From contig CABUWI010000020.1 in the NCBI GenBank assembly GCA_902495245.1, positions 1 through 20,684 of the forward strand: DNA of 20,684 bases, given 5' to 3'. The translations under genes and the position numbers were made by a program. The first letter of the stretch is position 1. Each line of letters begins with the position of its first letter. Under the pieces are notes generated by a model that searched no databases, had not been told where the DNA came from, and saw only the letters and a program-made list of their open reading frames with translations. The DNA comes from an uncultured Porphyromonadaceae bacterium (lineage in GTDB: Bacteria; Bacteroidota; Bacteroidia; Bacteroidales; Muribaculaceae). Below, one piece after another: positions 5,249 to 13,380 of this stretch.

Positions 5249-7504
5249 ATGAAAAATTATCGCATTCTTCCGGCCGTTGCCCTGGCCCTGTGTCCGGGCG
5301 TGGCCGCCATGTCCGCAAGTGCTCAAAAGGCTGCCCAGCCTTCGGACTCGATGAGCATCAACCTGAGCCAGGTTGACGTCATGGCCAACCGCGCCGACCA
5401 AAAGACGCCGATGGCCTTCACCAACGTAACGAAGCAACAGCTGCTGCGGGCCAACGACGGCCGCGACATGACAGTGCTGCTCTCGACGACGCCGTCGGTC
5501 ATCTCCACCTCAGACGCCGGCATGGGCATGGGCTACACCTCCATGCGCGTGCGCGGGTCAGACGCATCGCGAATCAACATCATGGCCAACGGCATTCCCA
5601 TCAACGACGGCGAAAGCTCCGTTGTGTTCTGGGTCAATATGCCCGACCTGGCCTCGTCGGTGCGCGACGTGCAGATTCAGCGCGGCGCCGGCACGAGCGT
5701 TAACGGCGGGGGCGCATTCGGCGGTTCGGTGAACATGATTACCGATGCGCCCGCTGACGACGCGTATGCCGAAATTTCGGGCGCCTACGGCATGTATAAC
5801 ACCAACCGCGAGACATTTCGCGTTGGCTCCGGCCTGCTCGGCGGCCACTGGAGCTTCGACGCCCGACTGAGCCACATGAGCAGCGACGGCTACATTGACC
5901 GCGCCTCGTCGCAGCTGTGGAGCTATTTCGGCCAGGCGGCCTACGCCAACGGCGAGACGGGCACCAACCTGCGCTTCATCGCTTTCGGCGGCAAGGAGAA
6001 GACCTACATGGCCTGGGACTATGCCTCGAAAGAGGATATGAAGAAGTACGGCCGCCGCTACAATCCGTGCGGACAGTACACCGACTCGGAGGGGAACATC
6101 GCCTACTATCCCGACCAGAACGACTACTTTACGCAACATCACTTCCAGCTGCATCTGTCGCAGCGGCTGGCCGAGCACTGGCACCTGAACGCGGCCCTGC
6201 ACTACACCGACGACTACGGCAACTACGAACAGTATAAGACCGACCGCACGCTCGCGGAATACGGCCTGAGCGGCACGAATCCGACGGGAGAAGACCCCGC
6301 GAAGTCCGACCTGGTGCGCCTGAAATTCAACGACAACGGCTTCGGCGGCGGTCTGTTCAATCTCAACTTCCGCAACGGCCGCTGGAACGCCACATTGGGC
6401 GGCGCGCTCAACTACTTCCACGGCCATCATTTCGGCCGCGTGCAGTGGGTGCGCAACTATGACGGCCCCATCAATCCGCTGCAGAAGTATTATGACAACA
6501 CCGGCAAGAAACTCGACGGCAACATCTATGCCCGCGCCACGTTTGACATTCTGCCCGGATTCTCGGCTTTCGGCGACCTGCAATATCGCGGAATCCGGTA
6601 CACAATCGACGGCTGCTCGGACAACTGGGACTGGAACACCAACGCCATGGCCCGGCTGGACGTAAACGAGTCGTGGAACTTCTTCAACCCTAAAGTCGGA
6701 CTGAACTACACCCGCGGCAACCACCGCGCATTCGCCTCATGGTCGGTGGCCCACAAAGAGCCGGTGCGCGACAACTTCACCGACGGCGATCCCAACCACA
6801 TTCCCCACGCCGAGCGCCTGTTTGACTACGAGCTGGGCTATGCGTTCAACTCGCGCGTCTTCTCGGCCGGAGTGAACCTCTACTATATGGACTATAAAGA
6901 CCAGCTCGTTGTAACCGGCCAGCTCTCGGACACCGGCAACCCGCTGAGTGTCAATGTGCCCGAGTCCTACCGCATGGGCGTGGAACTGGAGGCTTCGTTC
7001 CGCCCGTGGTGCGACTGGTTCGAATGGCAGGTCAACGCGACGCTGAGCCGCAACCGAATCAAGAACTTCGTCGAGTATATCTATGAAGACGAATGGACCA
7101 ACCCCATTACCTTTGACCGCGGCGACACGCCCATTGCCTTCTCGCCCGACTTCATCTTCAACAACTCGTTCAACTTCAACGTCAAAGGTTTCTCGGCCGA
7201 GATTCAGACGCAATATATCTCGAAGCAGTATATGAACAATGCCCGCTCTGACGAGGCCGTGCTCGACCCCTACTGCGTGACTAACCTCCATCTCGGCTAT
7301 CAGCTCCCCAAGGTCAAGGGCATCAAAAAATGGTCGGTAGGCTTCTCCGTCTACAACCTCTTCAACGCCAAGTATTGCAACAACGGCTATGCCGGCGCGG
7401 GCTACTATCGCAACGACAAAGATGAGCCCGTAATCTACCGCTATGCGGGCTATGCCGCGCAGGCCACGACCCACTGCATGGGCACAGTCAGCTTTACCTT
7501 CTGA
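5249..7504 (+). CDS. TonB-dependent outer-membrane receptor, thiamin uptake
   Basis: This 751-aa protein has a signal peptide (cleavage likely after ASA, residue 25), a plug domain (about 39-168: TSMRVRGSDASRINIMANGIPIND, VQIQRGAGTSVNGGGAFGGSVNMIT) and a long beta-barrel of alternating aromatic strands ending in TVSFTF with a terminal Phe, as outer-membrane assembly requires. It lacks the SusC-type N-terminal carboxypeptidase-like extension, so it is a plain TonB receptor. The substrate assignment rests on the TPP riboswitch directly in front and the overlapping pnuT. In Bacteroides the same arrangement is the known thiamin OMP locus. The ATG follows the riboswitch P1 strand with almost no gap. 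Confidence 0.93.
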   Translation: MKNYRILPAVALALCPGVAAMSASAQKAAQPSDSMSINLSQVDVMANRADQKTPMAFTNVTKQQLLRANDGRDMTVLLSTTPSVISTSDAGMGMGYTSMRVRGSDASRINIMANGIPINDGESSVVFWVNMPDLASSVRDVQIQRGAGTSVNGGGAFGGSVNMITDAPADDAYAEISGAYGMYNTNRETFRVGSGLLGGHWSFDARLSHMSSDGYIDRASSQLWSYFGQAAYANGETGTNLRFIAFGGKEKTYMAWDYASKEDMKKYGRRYNPCGQYTDSEGNIAYYPDQNDYFTQHHFQLHLSQRLAEHWHLNAALHYTDDYGNYEQYKTDRTLAEYGLSGTNPTGEDPAKSDLVRLKFNDNGFGGGLFNLNFRNGRWNATLGGALNYFHGHHFGRVQWVRNYDGPINPLQKYYDNTGKKLDGNIYARATFDILPGFSAFGDLQYRGIRYTIDGCSDNWDWNTNAMARLDVNESWNFFNPKVGLNYTRGNHRAFASWSVAHKEPVRDNFTDGDPNHIPHAERLFDYELGYAFNSRVFSAGVNLYYMDYKDQLVVTGQLSDTGNPLSVNVPESYRMGVELEASFRPWCDWFEWQVNATLSRNRIKNFVEYIYEDEWTNPITFDRGDTPIAFSPDFIFNNSFNFNVKGFSAEIQTQYISKQYMNNARSDEAVLDPYCVTNLHLGYQLPKVKGIKKWSVGFSVYNLFNAKYCNNGYAGAGYYRNDKDEPVIYRYAGYAAQATTHCMGTVSFTF

Positions 7505-8082
7505 TGAACTGGGACCTCTTTCTTGAAATTCTCGGCTTTTCGGTCGGACTGCTCTACCTCTGGTGGGAGTATCATGCCGACGCGAAGTTCTGGCTTGCCT
7601 CGATGGTGATGCCATGCATCTCCATGTGGCTCTACTTCTCAAAAGGCATCTATGCCGACTTCGCAATCAACATCTACTACCTCCTGATAGCCGTCTACGG
7701 CTATTGGAACTGGACGCGCCGCAAGCCCGGAAAGAACAAGGCGGAACTCAAAATCAGACATATCACCGTGAGGGCATTCTCCCTGTCGGTGTTTGCCACT
7801 CTCGCCCTCTGGGGTGCCATTGCGTGGTTTCTGCTCAATTTCACCGACTCGACAATTCCGTGGCTCGATGCCTTTACCACGGCGCTGTCAATCGTGGCCA
7901 TGTGGCTGGCGGCGCGCAAGTTTGCCGAGCAGTGGATTGCGTGGCTCATCGTCGACGTCGTTACGGTCTATCTGCAGCTGACCAAGGGGTTGGTGTTCTA
8001 CCCGTGCCTCTACGCCGTCTACTCGGTCATCGCCCTGTTCGGCTACCGCAAATGGCTCCGCCTCATGGCCTCCGGCAAGTGA
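7504..8082 (+). CDS. pnuT: PnuT thiamin transporter, PnuC family
   Basis: The 192-aa inner-membrane protein has about seven hydrophobic segments. It carries family hallmarks: YGYWNW near residue 65, and the C-terminal block EQWIAWLIVDVVTVYLQLTKGL...YAVYSVIALFGYRKW (about 141-185), which includes the conserved W-x-x-W and polar face of the substrate channel. PnuC relatives move nicotinamide riboside, riboflavin or thiamin by facilitated diffusion. The TPP riboswitch and TonB receptor point to thiamin here. Its ATG overlaps the receptor's stop (TGATG), so the two are translationally coupled. A thiamin pyrophosphokinase gene, needed to trap the vitamin and often part of this operon, is not next to it; a repeat cluster follows. 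Confidence 0.92.
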   Translation: MNWDLFLEILGFSVGLLYLWWEYHADAKFWLASMVMPCISMWLYFSKGIYADFAINIYYLLIAVYGYWNWTRRKPGKNKAELKIRHITVRAFSLSVFATLALWGAIAWFLLNFTDSTIPWLDAFTTALSIVAMWLAARKFAEQWIAWLIVDVVTVYLQLTKGLVFYPCLYAVYSVIALFGYRKWLRLMASGK

Positions 8083-8100
8083 AAGACAGTCGGGAATATG

Positions 8101-8115
8101 CCGTGCGTCCCTACA
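8101..8115 (+). repeat. Solitary REP half-hairpin remnant
   Basis: CCGTGCGTCCCTACA equals the right outer end of the REP doublets. The matching left arm is absent, so it looks like a truncated copy just after pnuT. Confidence 0.55.
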
Positions 8116-8176
8116 CTTGGCGGGTGATTATTACCTATTCCGCCCGTACCGACAAACACCACTCGGATAAAGCCTC

Positions 8177-8273
8177 GTAGGGACGCACGGCCCGTGCGTC
8201 CGTCAGCAACCTCCAATGCCACAGCAAATTACCCCACGCAACACGGCGGACGCACGGGCCGTGCGTCCCTACA
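8177..8273. repeat. REP doublet C (97 bp)
   Basis: Two hairpins, GGACGCACG-GCC-CGTGCGTCC (8181-8201) and GGACGCACG-GGC-CGTGCGTCC (8248-8268), lie in mirror orientation with outer GTAGGG and CCCTACA. The 46-nt core includes CAGCAAATTA, matching CAGCAAGTTA in the doublet at 19089. The following flank (TTACGAAACCTGTGTTTTGCA) resembles that after MITE copy 1. It sits between pnuT and the small membrane gene. The gene-free stretch 8083-8317 holds nothing else. Confidence 0.9.
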
Positions 8274-8319
8274 TGGTTACGAAACCTGTGTTTTGCAAGA
8301 CCGGCATCAGTTTATTGTT

Positions 8320-8350
8320 TTTGCAAAATGAAATTATTGTCGTACCTTTG
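8320..8350 (+). promoter_or_regulatory. Bacteroidetes promoter for the small membrane protein
   Basis: TTTG (8320-8323), a 19-nt spacer and TACCTTTG (8343-8350). The block is nearly identical to the promoter at 8721-8750. Confidence 0.75.
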
Positions 8351-8379
8351 TCCGAGATTCGTTATTGTTCATTATAAGC

Positions 8380-8685
8380 ATGTGTGAAGAAAAAGAGCCT
8401 ATATTAAAACGATTGGACAATAGTTTCGATGCCTCCGTCATCGTATTCACTTTAATTTGGTCAGCATTAAGGCTTATTCCGGTGGAATATATTTTATGGC
8501 GGAAAATTCTTGTGCCGATTATGACAGTGTTTCTGCTGCAATATGTTATAATGCTGATTGTAACCGTTATAAAACGTGGATTCAAGAATATCAATTGGTT
8601 TTATTACTATTTTTTCATCTGTGCAGCTATCTATCCTATAATAGTTATAGCAAGATGGCCAAAAAGTTTGGCAATAGCCTACTGA
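8380..8685 (+). CDS. Small AT-rich integral membrane protein, unknown function
   Basis: I start at ATG 8380 (MCEEKEPILKRLDNSFDASV...), giving 101 aa; a TTG at 8365 would add five residues. It has three hydrophobic segments: one around IVFTLIWSALRLIPVEYILW, one around ILVPIMTVFLLQYVIMLIVTVI and one around FYYYFFICAAIYPIIVIA. Lys/Arg residues fall between them. No known family is recognised. GC content is far below that of the flanking genes, which suggests foreign origin or weak selection. A good promoter lies 30 nt upstream. It ends about 35 nt before the promoter of the next gene, so it seems to be its own unit. Confidence 0.65.
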   Translation: MCEEKEPILKRLDNSFDASVIVFTLIWSALRLIPVEYILWRKILVPIMTVFLLQYVIMLIVTVIKRGFKNINWFYYYFFICAAIYPIIVIARWPKSLAIAY

Positions 8686-8720
8686 TAAATTGATTTTTGA
8701 CATAAATTTTGGTAAAATGG

Positions 8721-8750
8721 TTGCAAAATGAAATTATTGTTGTATCTTTG
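8721..8750 (+). promoter_or_regulatory. Bacteroidetes promoter for the 797-aa secreted protein
   Basis: TTG (8721-8723), a 19-nt spacer and TATCTTTG (8743-8750), matching 8321-8350 at 28 of 30 positions. It leaves a leader of about 45 nt. Confidence 0.75.
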
Positions 8751-8799
8751 CAAAGCATTTTGCTATATGTACACTTTTTTAACAATCACTTTCAACTGA

Positions 8800-11193
8800 A
8801 TGAAAAAGATTTACTCTTATGCGCTCGTGGCGGCGTTGATGTCGGCCACGGCAGTAACGGCTCAGGCTGCGAAGCCGTTTGTCAAAGGCGACCCGGCCAC
8901 GATTGCCCGGTCAATGAAAAAGGCTAAAGCCGCTTCGCGTGAGCTTGAGGTTCAACACCTTGTCAGCGAAGACTTCTCGAAGTTCACGGCCGGCAGCGAA
9001 ACCGAACCGGCTGCCGAAATGATTGAGTTTGAAGACAGATATCACATTCCCGACGCCATGACGGCCGAGCCGGGCTGGACCGGCGGTGGCTTATATTCTG
9101 CCGGTGGTGCCGTCTGCCTGAAGAAATATCAGGTTACCCGAACCGATTACGAGGGTTCGGAATATAAAGAAGACGCCAATGGCTACATCACGACTCCCGC
9201 TTTTGACCTTGCAGGCACTACAACCGTAACTTTCCGCGCAAAGCGCCTCGGCTCTGAAGAAACCGAACTGTGGGTGGCTTTCTGCGACGTTGAGTATGGC
9301 CCGACTCCCGGCATTGATCAAGACGATTATATTCTGACCGACGAATGGAAAGAATATACATTGATTGGTTCGCATTCAGATTTCGGAAGCAGCGTAGATG
9401 TGCAATTCATGGCTACAAAAGGCGAGGTACTTCTCGACGACATCAAGATGGATTTTGTGCGCGACCGCATTCCCGCTCCTTACGCTTATGCCGCCAAGAA
9501 CCTCTCGGAGACGTCGTTCATTGCAAGCTGGGAGGATACCGGCGCACCTTCTTATAAACTCAACGTCTACAGTCAGGTCAAGCCTGAAACAGTTGTTAGC
9601 GGCGTGATTGCCGAGAATTTCGACGGCGACGTTGCTGAAGGCTGGACAATCAAACTGGGCGAGGACGCCTACATTACCGACGCCGACAAAATCAGCTCGG
9701 CGCCCCGCGGCATTCTCTTCAACGAGCTGAGCGACACAGTCGTTTCGCCTAAAACACCTGAATTCATTGATACGGTTACTTTCTTCTGCAAGCCTTCGAC
9801 CGACAAGGACGGTGAAAACGACGAGGGTTATTATTCGCTGCTGAAGGTTGAAATTTATCATGAATTTACCGGCAAATGGGAAAACATAGGTCAGCTTCCT
9901 TACTATTACATGGAAGATGAAGCCACGGGAAAGTATGGCATAACCTATGAGTTTGCCGACGGCGTGTTCGGCCACGATGTCAATCAGATTCGCCTGTCGA
10001 TGCTGCAAAAGGACGCAGCCGTATTCTATGTTGATGACATAAAACTGTACTATAGCTCGAAGGGCGAGTACAAGGAGATTGTCAAAGACAAGATTCTGAC
10101 CGAAACCGAGTTTACCGTTGACAATTCTAACACGGCCGACAACTATTACTATATGGTTCAGGGAATTGACGGCGACCTCGTTTCAGAACTCAGCAATGAG
10201 GTATGGGTTGACGCAATCAGCGGCCTGAAAGTTAAGGCTCTGCCCGCAACAGACATCACAGCCGCCGGTTTCACCGCCAACTGGGAGCCGCTGGGCCACG
10301 CCACCGACTATAAGGTCGACGTCTACACTCAGATTACCGCCAAGCAAGACATGAACGACGTGGTGATCATCACCGAAGACTTCAACGCGATTACCGAGGG
10401 CACCGTCGATAATCCCGGCACCACATGGAAGTCGCCCTTAGACTTCGGAGCCGAGGGCATGGCCTCGACTGGCTGGTCGGCAACTCAGCCTGCATGGGCC
10501 AACGGCATGGCCGGCACAACCGGCACCAACTATTGGATGGGTACTGCCGGCCTCGTGCTTTCGCCCGTTCTTGACCTCACTTGCACCAAGGGCGGCGTAA
10601 TCAACGTGGAAGCCACTGTGGTTACAACCGTCGCCGACTTTGCTAACAACAGCGGCGAAACCGAAAAAGAAGGCATTTTTGCAATGGTCATGACTTCCAT
10701 CTGGGATCAGCAGGCAATCACCGCCGGCCTTGCCGAAGCCGAACAGGTGGGCGAGAACAAAGTGAAGATTCAGATTCCCGTTCCGGCCGACGCCGCAATG
10801 AACAACGTGATGGTGGCCTTCATGAACAAGTCGGGCACGCCGTTCTTTGTTGACGATGTGAAGATTATGGTCGACCTCAAGGCCGGTCAGTCGGTAGGCG
10901 CTCCGTTCTGCTCGAAGACTGCCAAGAACGAGACCTCGTGCACCATCGGCGGCATCAACCCCGCAGTTGATTACAGCTATGCCGTTACCGCCTCGACCGT
11001 CAACTACTTCACTCCCTACAGCTCAGAGGCTTCCGAGCCTGTTGTGGTCAAGACTTCCGAGGCCTCGATTAAAGAAATCACCACTGATGCAGCCGGCAAC
11101 GGTGCCGTCTACGACCTTCAGGGCCGTCGTCTGTCAGCCCCCGTGCGCGGCATCAACATCACGACCGACGGCCGCAAATTCCTGGTCCGTTAA
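8800..11193 (+). CDS. Modular secreted protein with three jelly-roll-like modules and a C-terminal sorting-type tail
   Basis: This 797-aa protein has a signal peptide (cleavage near TAQA, residues 20-23). Three modules each begin with E(D/N)F and end with (V/L)DD(I/V)K: about 57-217 (SEDFSKF to LLDDIK), 271-415 (AENFDGD to YVDDIK) and 526-689 (TEDFNAI to FVDDVK). That is the pattern of choice-of-anchor J/cleaved-adhesin beta-sandwiches. Between them lie fibronectin III-like stretches (about 226-260, 477-512 and 698-750; SFIASWED, GFTANWEP). The tail, about 768-797 (GAVYDLQGRRLSAP..GINITTDGRKFLVR), resembles type IX secretion sorting tails. It is likely surface-exposed or secreted; the ligand is unknown. 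It has its own promoter and a strong terminator, so it is probably monocistronic. Confidence 0.85.
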   Translation: MKKIYSYALVAALMSATAVTAQAAKPFVKGDPATIARSMKKAKAASRELEVQHLVSEDFSKFTAGSETEPAAEMIEFEDRYHIPDAMTAEPGWTGGGLYSAGGAVCLKKYQVTRTDYEGSEYKEDANGYITTPAFDLAGTTTVTFRAKRLGSEETELWVAFCDVEYGPTPGIDQDDYILTDEWKEYTLIGSHSDFGSSVDVQFMATKGEVLLDDIKMDFVRDRIPAPYAYAAKNLSETSFIASWEDTGAPSYKLNVYSQVKPETVVSGVIAENFDGDVAEGWTIKLGEDAYITDADKISSAPRGILFNELSDTVVSPKTPEFIDTVTFFCKPSTDKDGENDEGYYSLLKVEIYHEFTGKWENIGQLPYYYMEDEATGKYGITYEFADGVFGHDVNQIRLSMLQKDAAVFYVDDIKLYYSSKGEYKEIVKDKILTETEFTVDNSNTADNYYYMVQGIDGDLVSELSNEVWVDAISGLKVKALPATDITAAGFTANWEPLGHATDYKVDVYTQITAKQDMNDVVIITEDFNAITEGTVDNPGTTWKSPLDFGAEGMASTGWSATQPAWANGMAGTTGTNYWMGTAGLVLSPVLDLTCTKGGVINVEATVVTTVADFANNSGETEKEGIFAMVMTSIWDQQAITAGLAEAEQVGENKVKIQIPVPADAAMNNVMVAFMNKSGTPFFVDDVKIMVDLKAGQSVGAPFCSKTAKNETSCTIGGINPAVDYSYAVTASTVNYFTPYSSEASEPVVVKTSEASIKEITTDAAGNGAVYDLQGRRLSAPVRGINITTDGRKFLVR

Positions 11194-11218
11194 AATCTCC
11201 CTGAATCCGCAAACCCAT

Positions 11219-11258
11219 GTCGGGCCGATAGCCTTCGCCGCTGTCGGCCCGACTTTTA
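11219..11258 (+). terminator. Rho-independent terminator after the 797-aa protein gene
   Basis: A 14-bp stem (11219-11232 with 11240-11253, one G-U pair, GTCGGGCC arms) with a 7-nt loop is followed by TTTTACTACTTTT. Confidence 0.85.
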
Positions 11259-11322
11259 CTACTTTTGCGTGGTGTTAAATCAGATCATCAAATTTTCGAG
11301 AGATTAAGATATATGCCAAAGG

Positions 11323-11416
11323 GTAGGGACGCACGGTTCGTGCGTCCGAAGTGTCGGGGTATAACTTGCTGCAGTATTGGTTGTTACCGCGGACGCACGA
11401 GCCGTGCGTCCCTACA
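11323..11416. repeat. REP doublet D (94 bp)
   Basis: Hairpins GGACGCACG-GTT-CGTGCGTCC and GGACGCACG-AGC-CGTGCGTCC lie in mirror orientation with outer GTAGGG/CCCTACA. The core carries TAACTTGCTGCA, the reverse complement of the core in doublet F. It is preceded by ATGCCAAAGG, similar to TATCCAAAGG before doublet F. It lies between convergent genes and could end the Lrp transcript coming from the right. Confidence 0.92.
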
Positions 11417-11429
11417 GAATTTAGGGGTG

Positions 11430-11909
11430 TCAGAGGTCGGGCAGGGGGAGGCGGTGGGTGTTTTTCACCTCGCCGAGCACGAACGAGCTGTTTAGCGAGC
11501 CGATGCAATCTAGGTCGCCGAGAATGCGCAACAGAAATTTCTGATATGACTTCATGTCGCCGGTGTGGATTTTCAGCAAGAAGTCATATTCGCCTGAAAT
11601 GTTGTAGCATTCGGCAATTTCCGGAATCTCGCTCACGGCTTCCATGATGCGCACGGCGTTGTCGTGGGTGTGCTGTTTCATTTTGAGGTAGCAGAAGGCC
11701 ACGAAGCCGCAGTTGATGCGCTCGGCGTTGAGCACGGCGATATACTTGCTGATGTATCCTTCGCGCTCCAGACGCTTTACGCGCTCAAACGTGGGGGTGG
11801 GCGAGAGGTGCACCTTTGCGGCGAGTTCCTTTACCGTCAGGCGCGAGTTTTCCTGCAGCTCGCTCAGAATGCAGATGTCTGTTTGGTCGAGAGTTGAATC
11901 GGGTTTCAT
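11430..11909 (-). CDS. Lrp/AsnC-family transcriptional regulator
   Basis: At 159 aa it has the standard family layout. The N-terminal winged helix-turn-helix (about 8-65) includes LDQTDICILSELQENSRLTVKELA, VHLSPTPTFERVKRLEREGYI and SKYIAVLN. It is followed by the RAM/Lrp ligand-binding domain (about 70-150) with the typical CYNISGEYDFLLKI and FLLRILGDLDCIGSLNSSFVLGEVK. Such proteins bind DNA as dimers to octamers or more and often sense an amino acid. It is divergent from metY across a 181-bp region with overlapping promoters, so it may control metY and itself in response to a sulfur amino acid or related signal; that link is inference from position. REP doublet D lies just past its stop. Confidence 0.95.
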   Translation of the reverse strand: MKPDSTLDQTDICILSELQENSRLTVKELAAKVHLSPTPTFERVKRLEREGYISKYIAVLNAERINCGFVAFCYLKMKQHTHDNAVRIMEAVSEIPEIAECYNISGEYDFLLKIHTGDMKSYQKFLLRILGDLDCIGSLNSSFVLGEVKNTHRLPLPDL

Positions 11910-11995
11910 GATTTTGCGGTTACTTGAGTGCGAATAAAATTCTGTCGCGACGCACCATTTGGGCTTTATGTGGAATTTTATTTCTATCGCGGTTG

Positions 11996-12026
11996 CAAAT
12001 ATAGCTTATTTTTCTAACTTTTTCAA
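11996..12026 (-). promoter_or_regulatory. Promoter for the Lrp-type regulator
   Basis: On the minus strand: TTG (12026-12024), a 20-nt spacer and TATATTTG (12003-11996). It gives a leader of about 80 nt. Confidence 0.6.
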
Positions 12027-12031
12027 TTTGC

Positions 12032-12062
12032 TTGGAAAAAATTTTTATTGCTTCTAACTTTG
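12032..12062 (+). promoter_or_regulatory. Promoter for metY
   Basis: TTG (12032-12034), a 20-nt spacer and TAACTTTG (12055-12062). A direct repeat TTCTAACTTT occurs at 12012-12021 and 12052-12061, exactly 40 bp apart; the second copy overlaps this -7 element. The repeats could be regulator sites. Confidence 0.65.
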
Positions 12063-12090
12063 CGGCATAACAATTTAATCATCGACAATC

Positions 12091-13380
12091 ATGGAAAAGA
12101 GCAAACTGCATTTCGAGACACTTCAGCTTCATGTGGGTCAGGAAACGCCCGACCCGGCAACCGATGCACGCGCCGTGCCCATTTATCAGACAACGTCTTA
12201 CGTGTTTCGCGACTCGCAGCACGCCGCCGACCGTTTCGGACTGCGCGACGCCGGCAACATCTACGGACGCCTGACCAATTCCACCCAGGCCGTGCTCGAA
12301 GAGCGCGTGGCGGCACTCGAGGGGGGCGCGGCGGCTCTGGCCGTTGCCAGCGGTGCGGCGGCAATCAGCTATGCGCTTGAAAACCTTGTGCGTGCAGGCG
12401 ACCATATTCTGGCGGCCGACAATCTCTATGGCGGCAGCTATAACCTGATTGCCCATACTTTCGGGGCGCGCGGGGTGGAGAGTGATTTCGTCGACGTGAG
12501 CAATCTCGAGCTGGTTGAGAAGTCAATCCGCCCGTCAACCAAAGTGCTCTTCGTGGAGACGTTCGGCAATCCGAACTGCGATGTTACCGACATCGACGCT
12601 CTCGCCGCCATTGCCCGGCGCCACGGCATTCCGCTGGTGGTCGACAACACTTTTGCGACGCCCTATCTGCTGCGGCCGCTCGAACATGGCGCAGACATCG
12701 TGGTGCATTCGGCAACGAAGTTCCTCGGCGGCCACGGCACGAGCCTGGGCGGCATCATCGTTGACGGCGCCTCGTTTGACTGGAAGGCGCGGGCCGACAA
12801 GTTTCCGGCACTCGCCAAACCCGACCCGAGCTATCACGGCGCGGTGTTTGCCGACGTGGCGCCCGCCGCGCCGTTCGTAACGAGGGTGCGCGCCGTTCTG
12901 TTGCGCGACACCGGCGCCGCCATCTCGCCCTTCAACGCCTTCCTGCTCCTGCAGGGCGTCGAGACGCTGTCGCTGCGCGTGGAGCGCCACGTGGCGAACG
13001 CGCTGAAAGTGGTCAGCTTTCTTGCCTCGCACCCCAAGGTTGCCCGCGTGAATCACCCCTCGCTTGCCGGCCACCCCGACCACGCGCTCTATTCGCGCCT
13101 GTTTCCGCACGGCGCGGGCAGCATCTTCACTTTCGAAATCAAGGGCGGCCGCGACGAGGCGTGGCGCTTCATCGACTCGCTCAAAATCTTCTCGCTGCTA
13201 GCCAACGTGGCCGACGTGAAGAGCCTGGTAATCCACCCTTACACTACCACTCACTCCCAGCTTTCGCCTGACGAGCTCGAGCGGCAGCACATCACCCCCT
13301 CGACCGTGCGCCTCAGCATCGGCACCGAACACGCCGACGACATCATCGCCGACCTCGCCCAAGCCCTCGCCGCCGTCTAA
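12091..13380 (+). CDS. metY: O-acetylhomoserine sulfhydrylase (MetY), PLP enzyme
   Basis: This 429-aa protein belongs to the Cys/Met-metabolism PLP family. It converts O-acetylhomoserine and sulfide to homocysteine. The N-terminal FETLQLHVGQETPDPATDARAVPIYQTTSY and the length (about 430 aa, versus about 390 for MetB/MetC) favour MetY. YGRLTNST, SGAAAI and DNLYGGSYNL line the cofactor site. VVDNTFATPYLLRPLEHGADIVVHSATKFLGGHG holds the PLP-binding Lys210. The C-terminal SLVIHPYTTTHSQLSPDE and VRLSIGTEH bind the substrate carboxylate. It is divergent from the Lrp-type gene. Its TAA lies within an 11-bp duplication made by MITE copy 2, which begins at the next base, so the end of the protein is intact. 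Confidence 0.93.
   Translation: MEKSKLHFETLQLHVGQETPDPATDARAVPIYQTTSYVFRDSQHAADRFGLRDAGNIYGRLTNSTQAVLEERVAALEGGAAALAVASGAAAISYALENLVRAGDHILAADNLYGGSYNLIAHTFGARGVESDFVDVSNLELVEKSIRPSTKVLFVETFGNPNCDVTDIDALAAIARRHGIPLVVDNTFATPYLLRPLEHGADIVVHSATKFLGGHGTSLGGIIVDGASFDWKARADKFPALAKPDPSYHGAVFADVAPAAPFVTRVRAVLLRDTGAAISPFNAFLLLQGVETLSLRVERHVANALKVVSFLASHPKVARVNHPSLAGHPDHALYSRLFPHGAGSIFTFEIKGGRDEAWRFIDSLKIFSLLANVADVKSLVIHPYTTTHSQLSPDELERQHITPSTVRLSIGTEHADDIIADLAQALAAV
13370..13380. repeat. Left 11-bp direct repeat of MITE copy 2
   Basis: CCGCCGTCTAA, containing the metY stop, is repeated exactly at 13887-13897. Removing the element plus one copy gives a simple empty site (CCGCCGTCTAATTGCTAATG). Confidence 0.8.

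Noticed and set aside
11260..11267. TACTTTTG as a plus-strand promoter
   Set aside because: It overlaps the terminator T-run, has no TTG at the right distance and no gene downstream on that strand.
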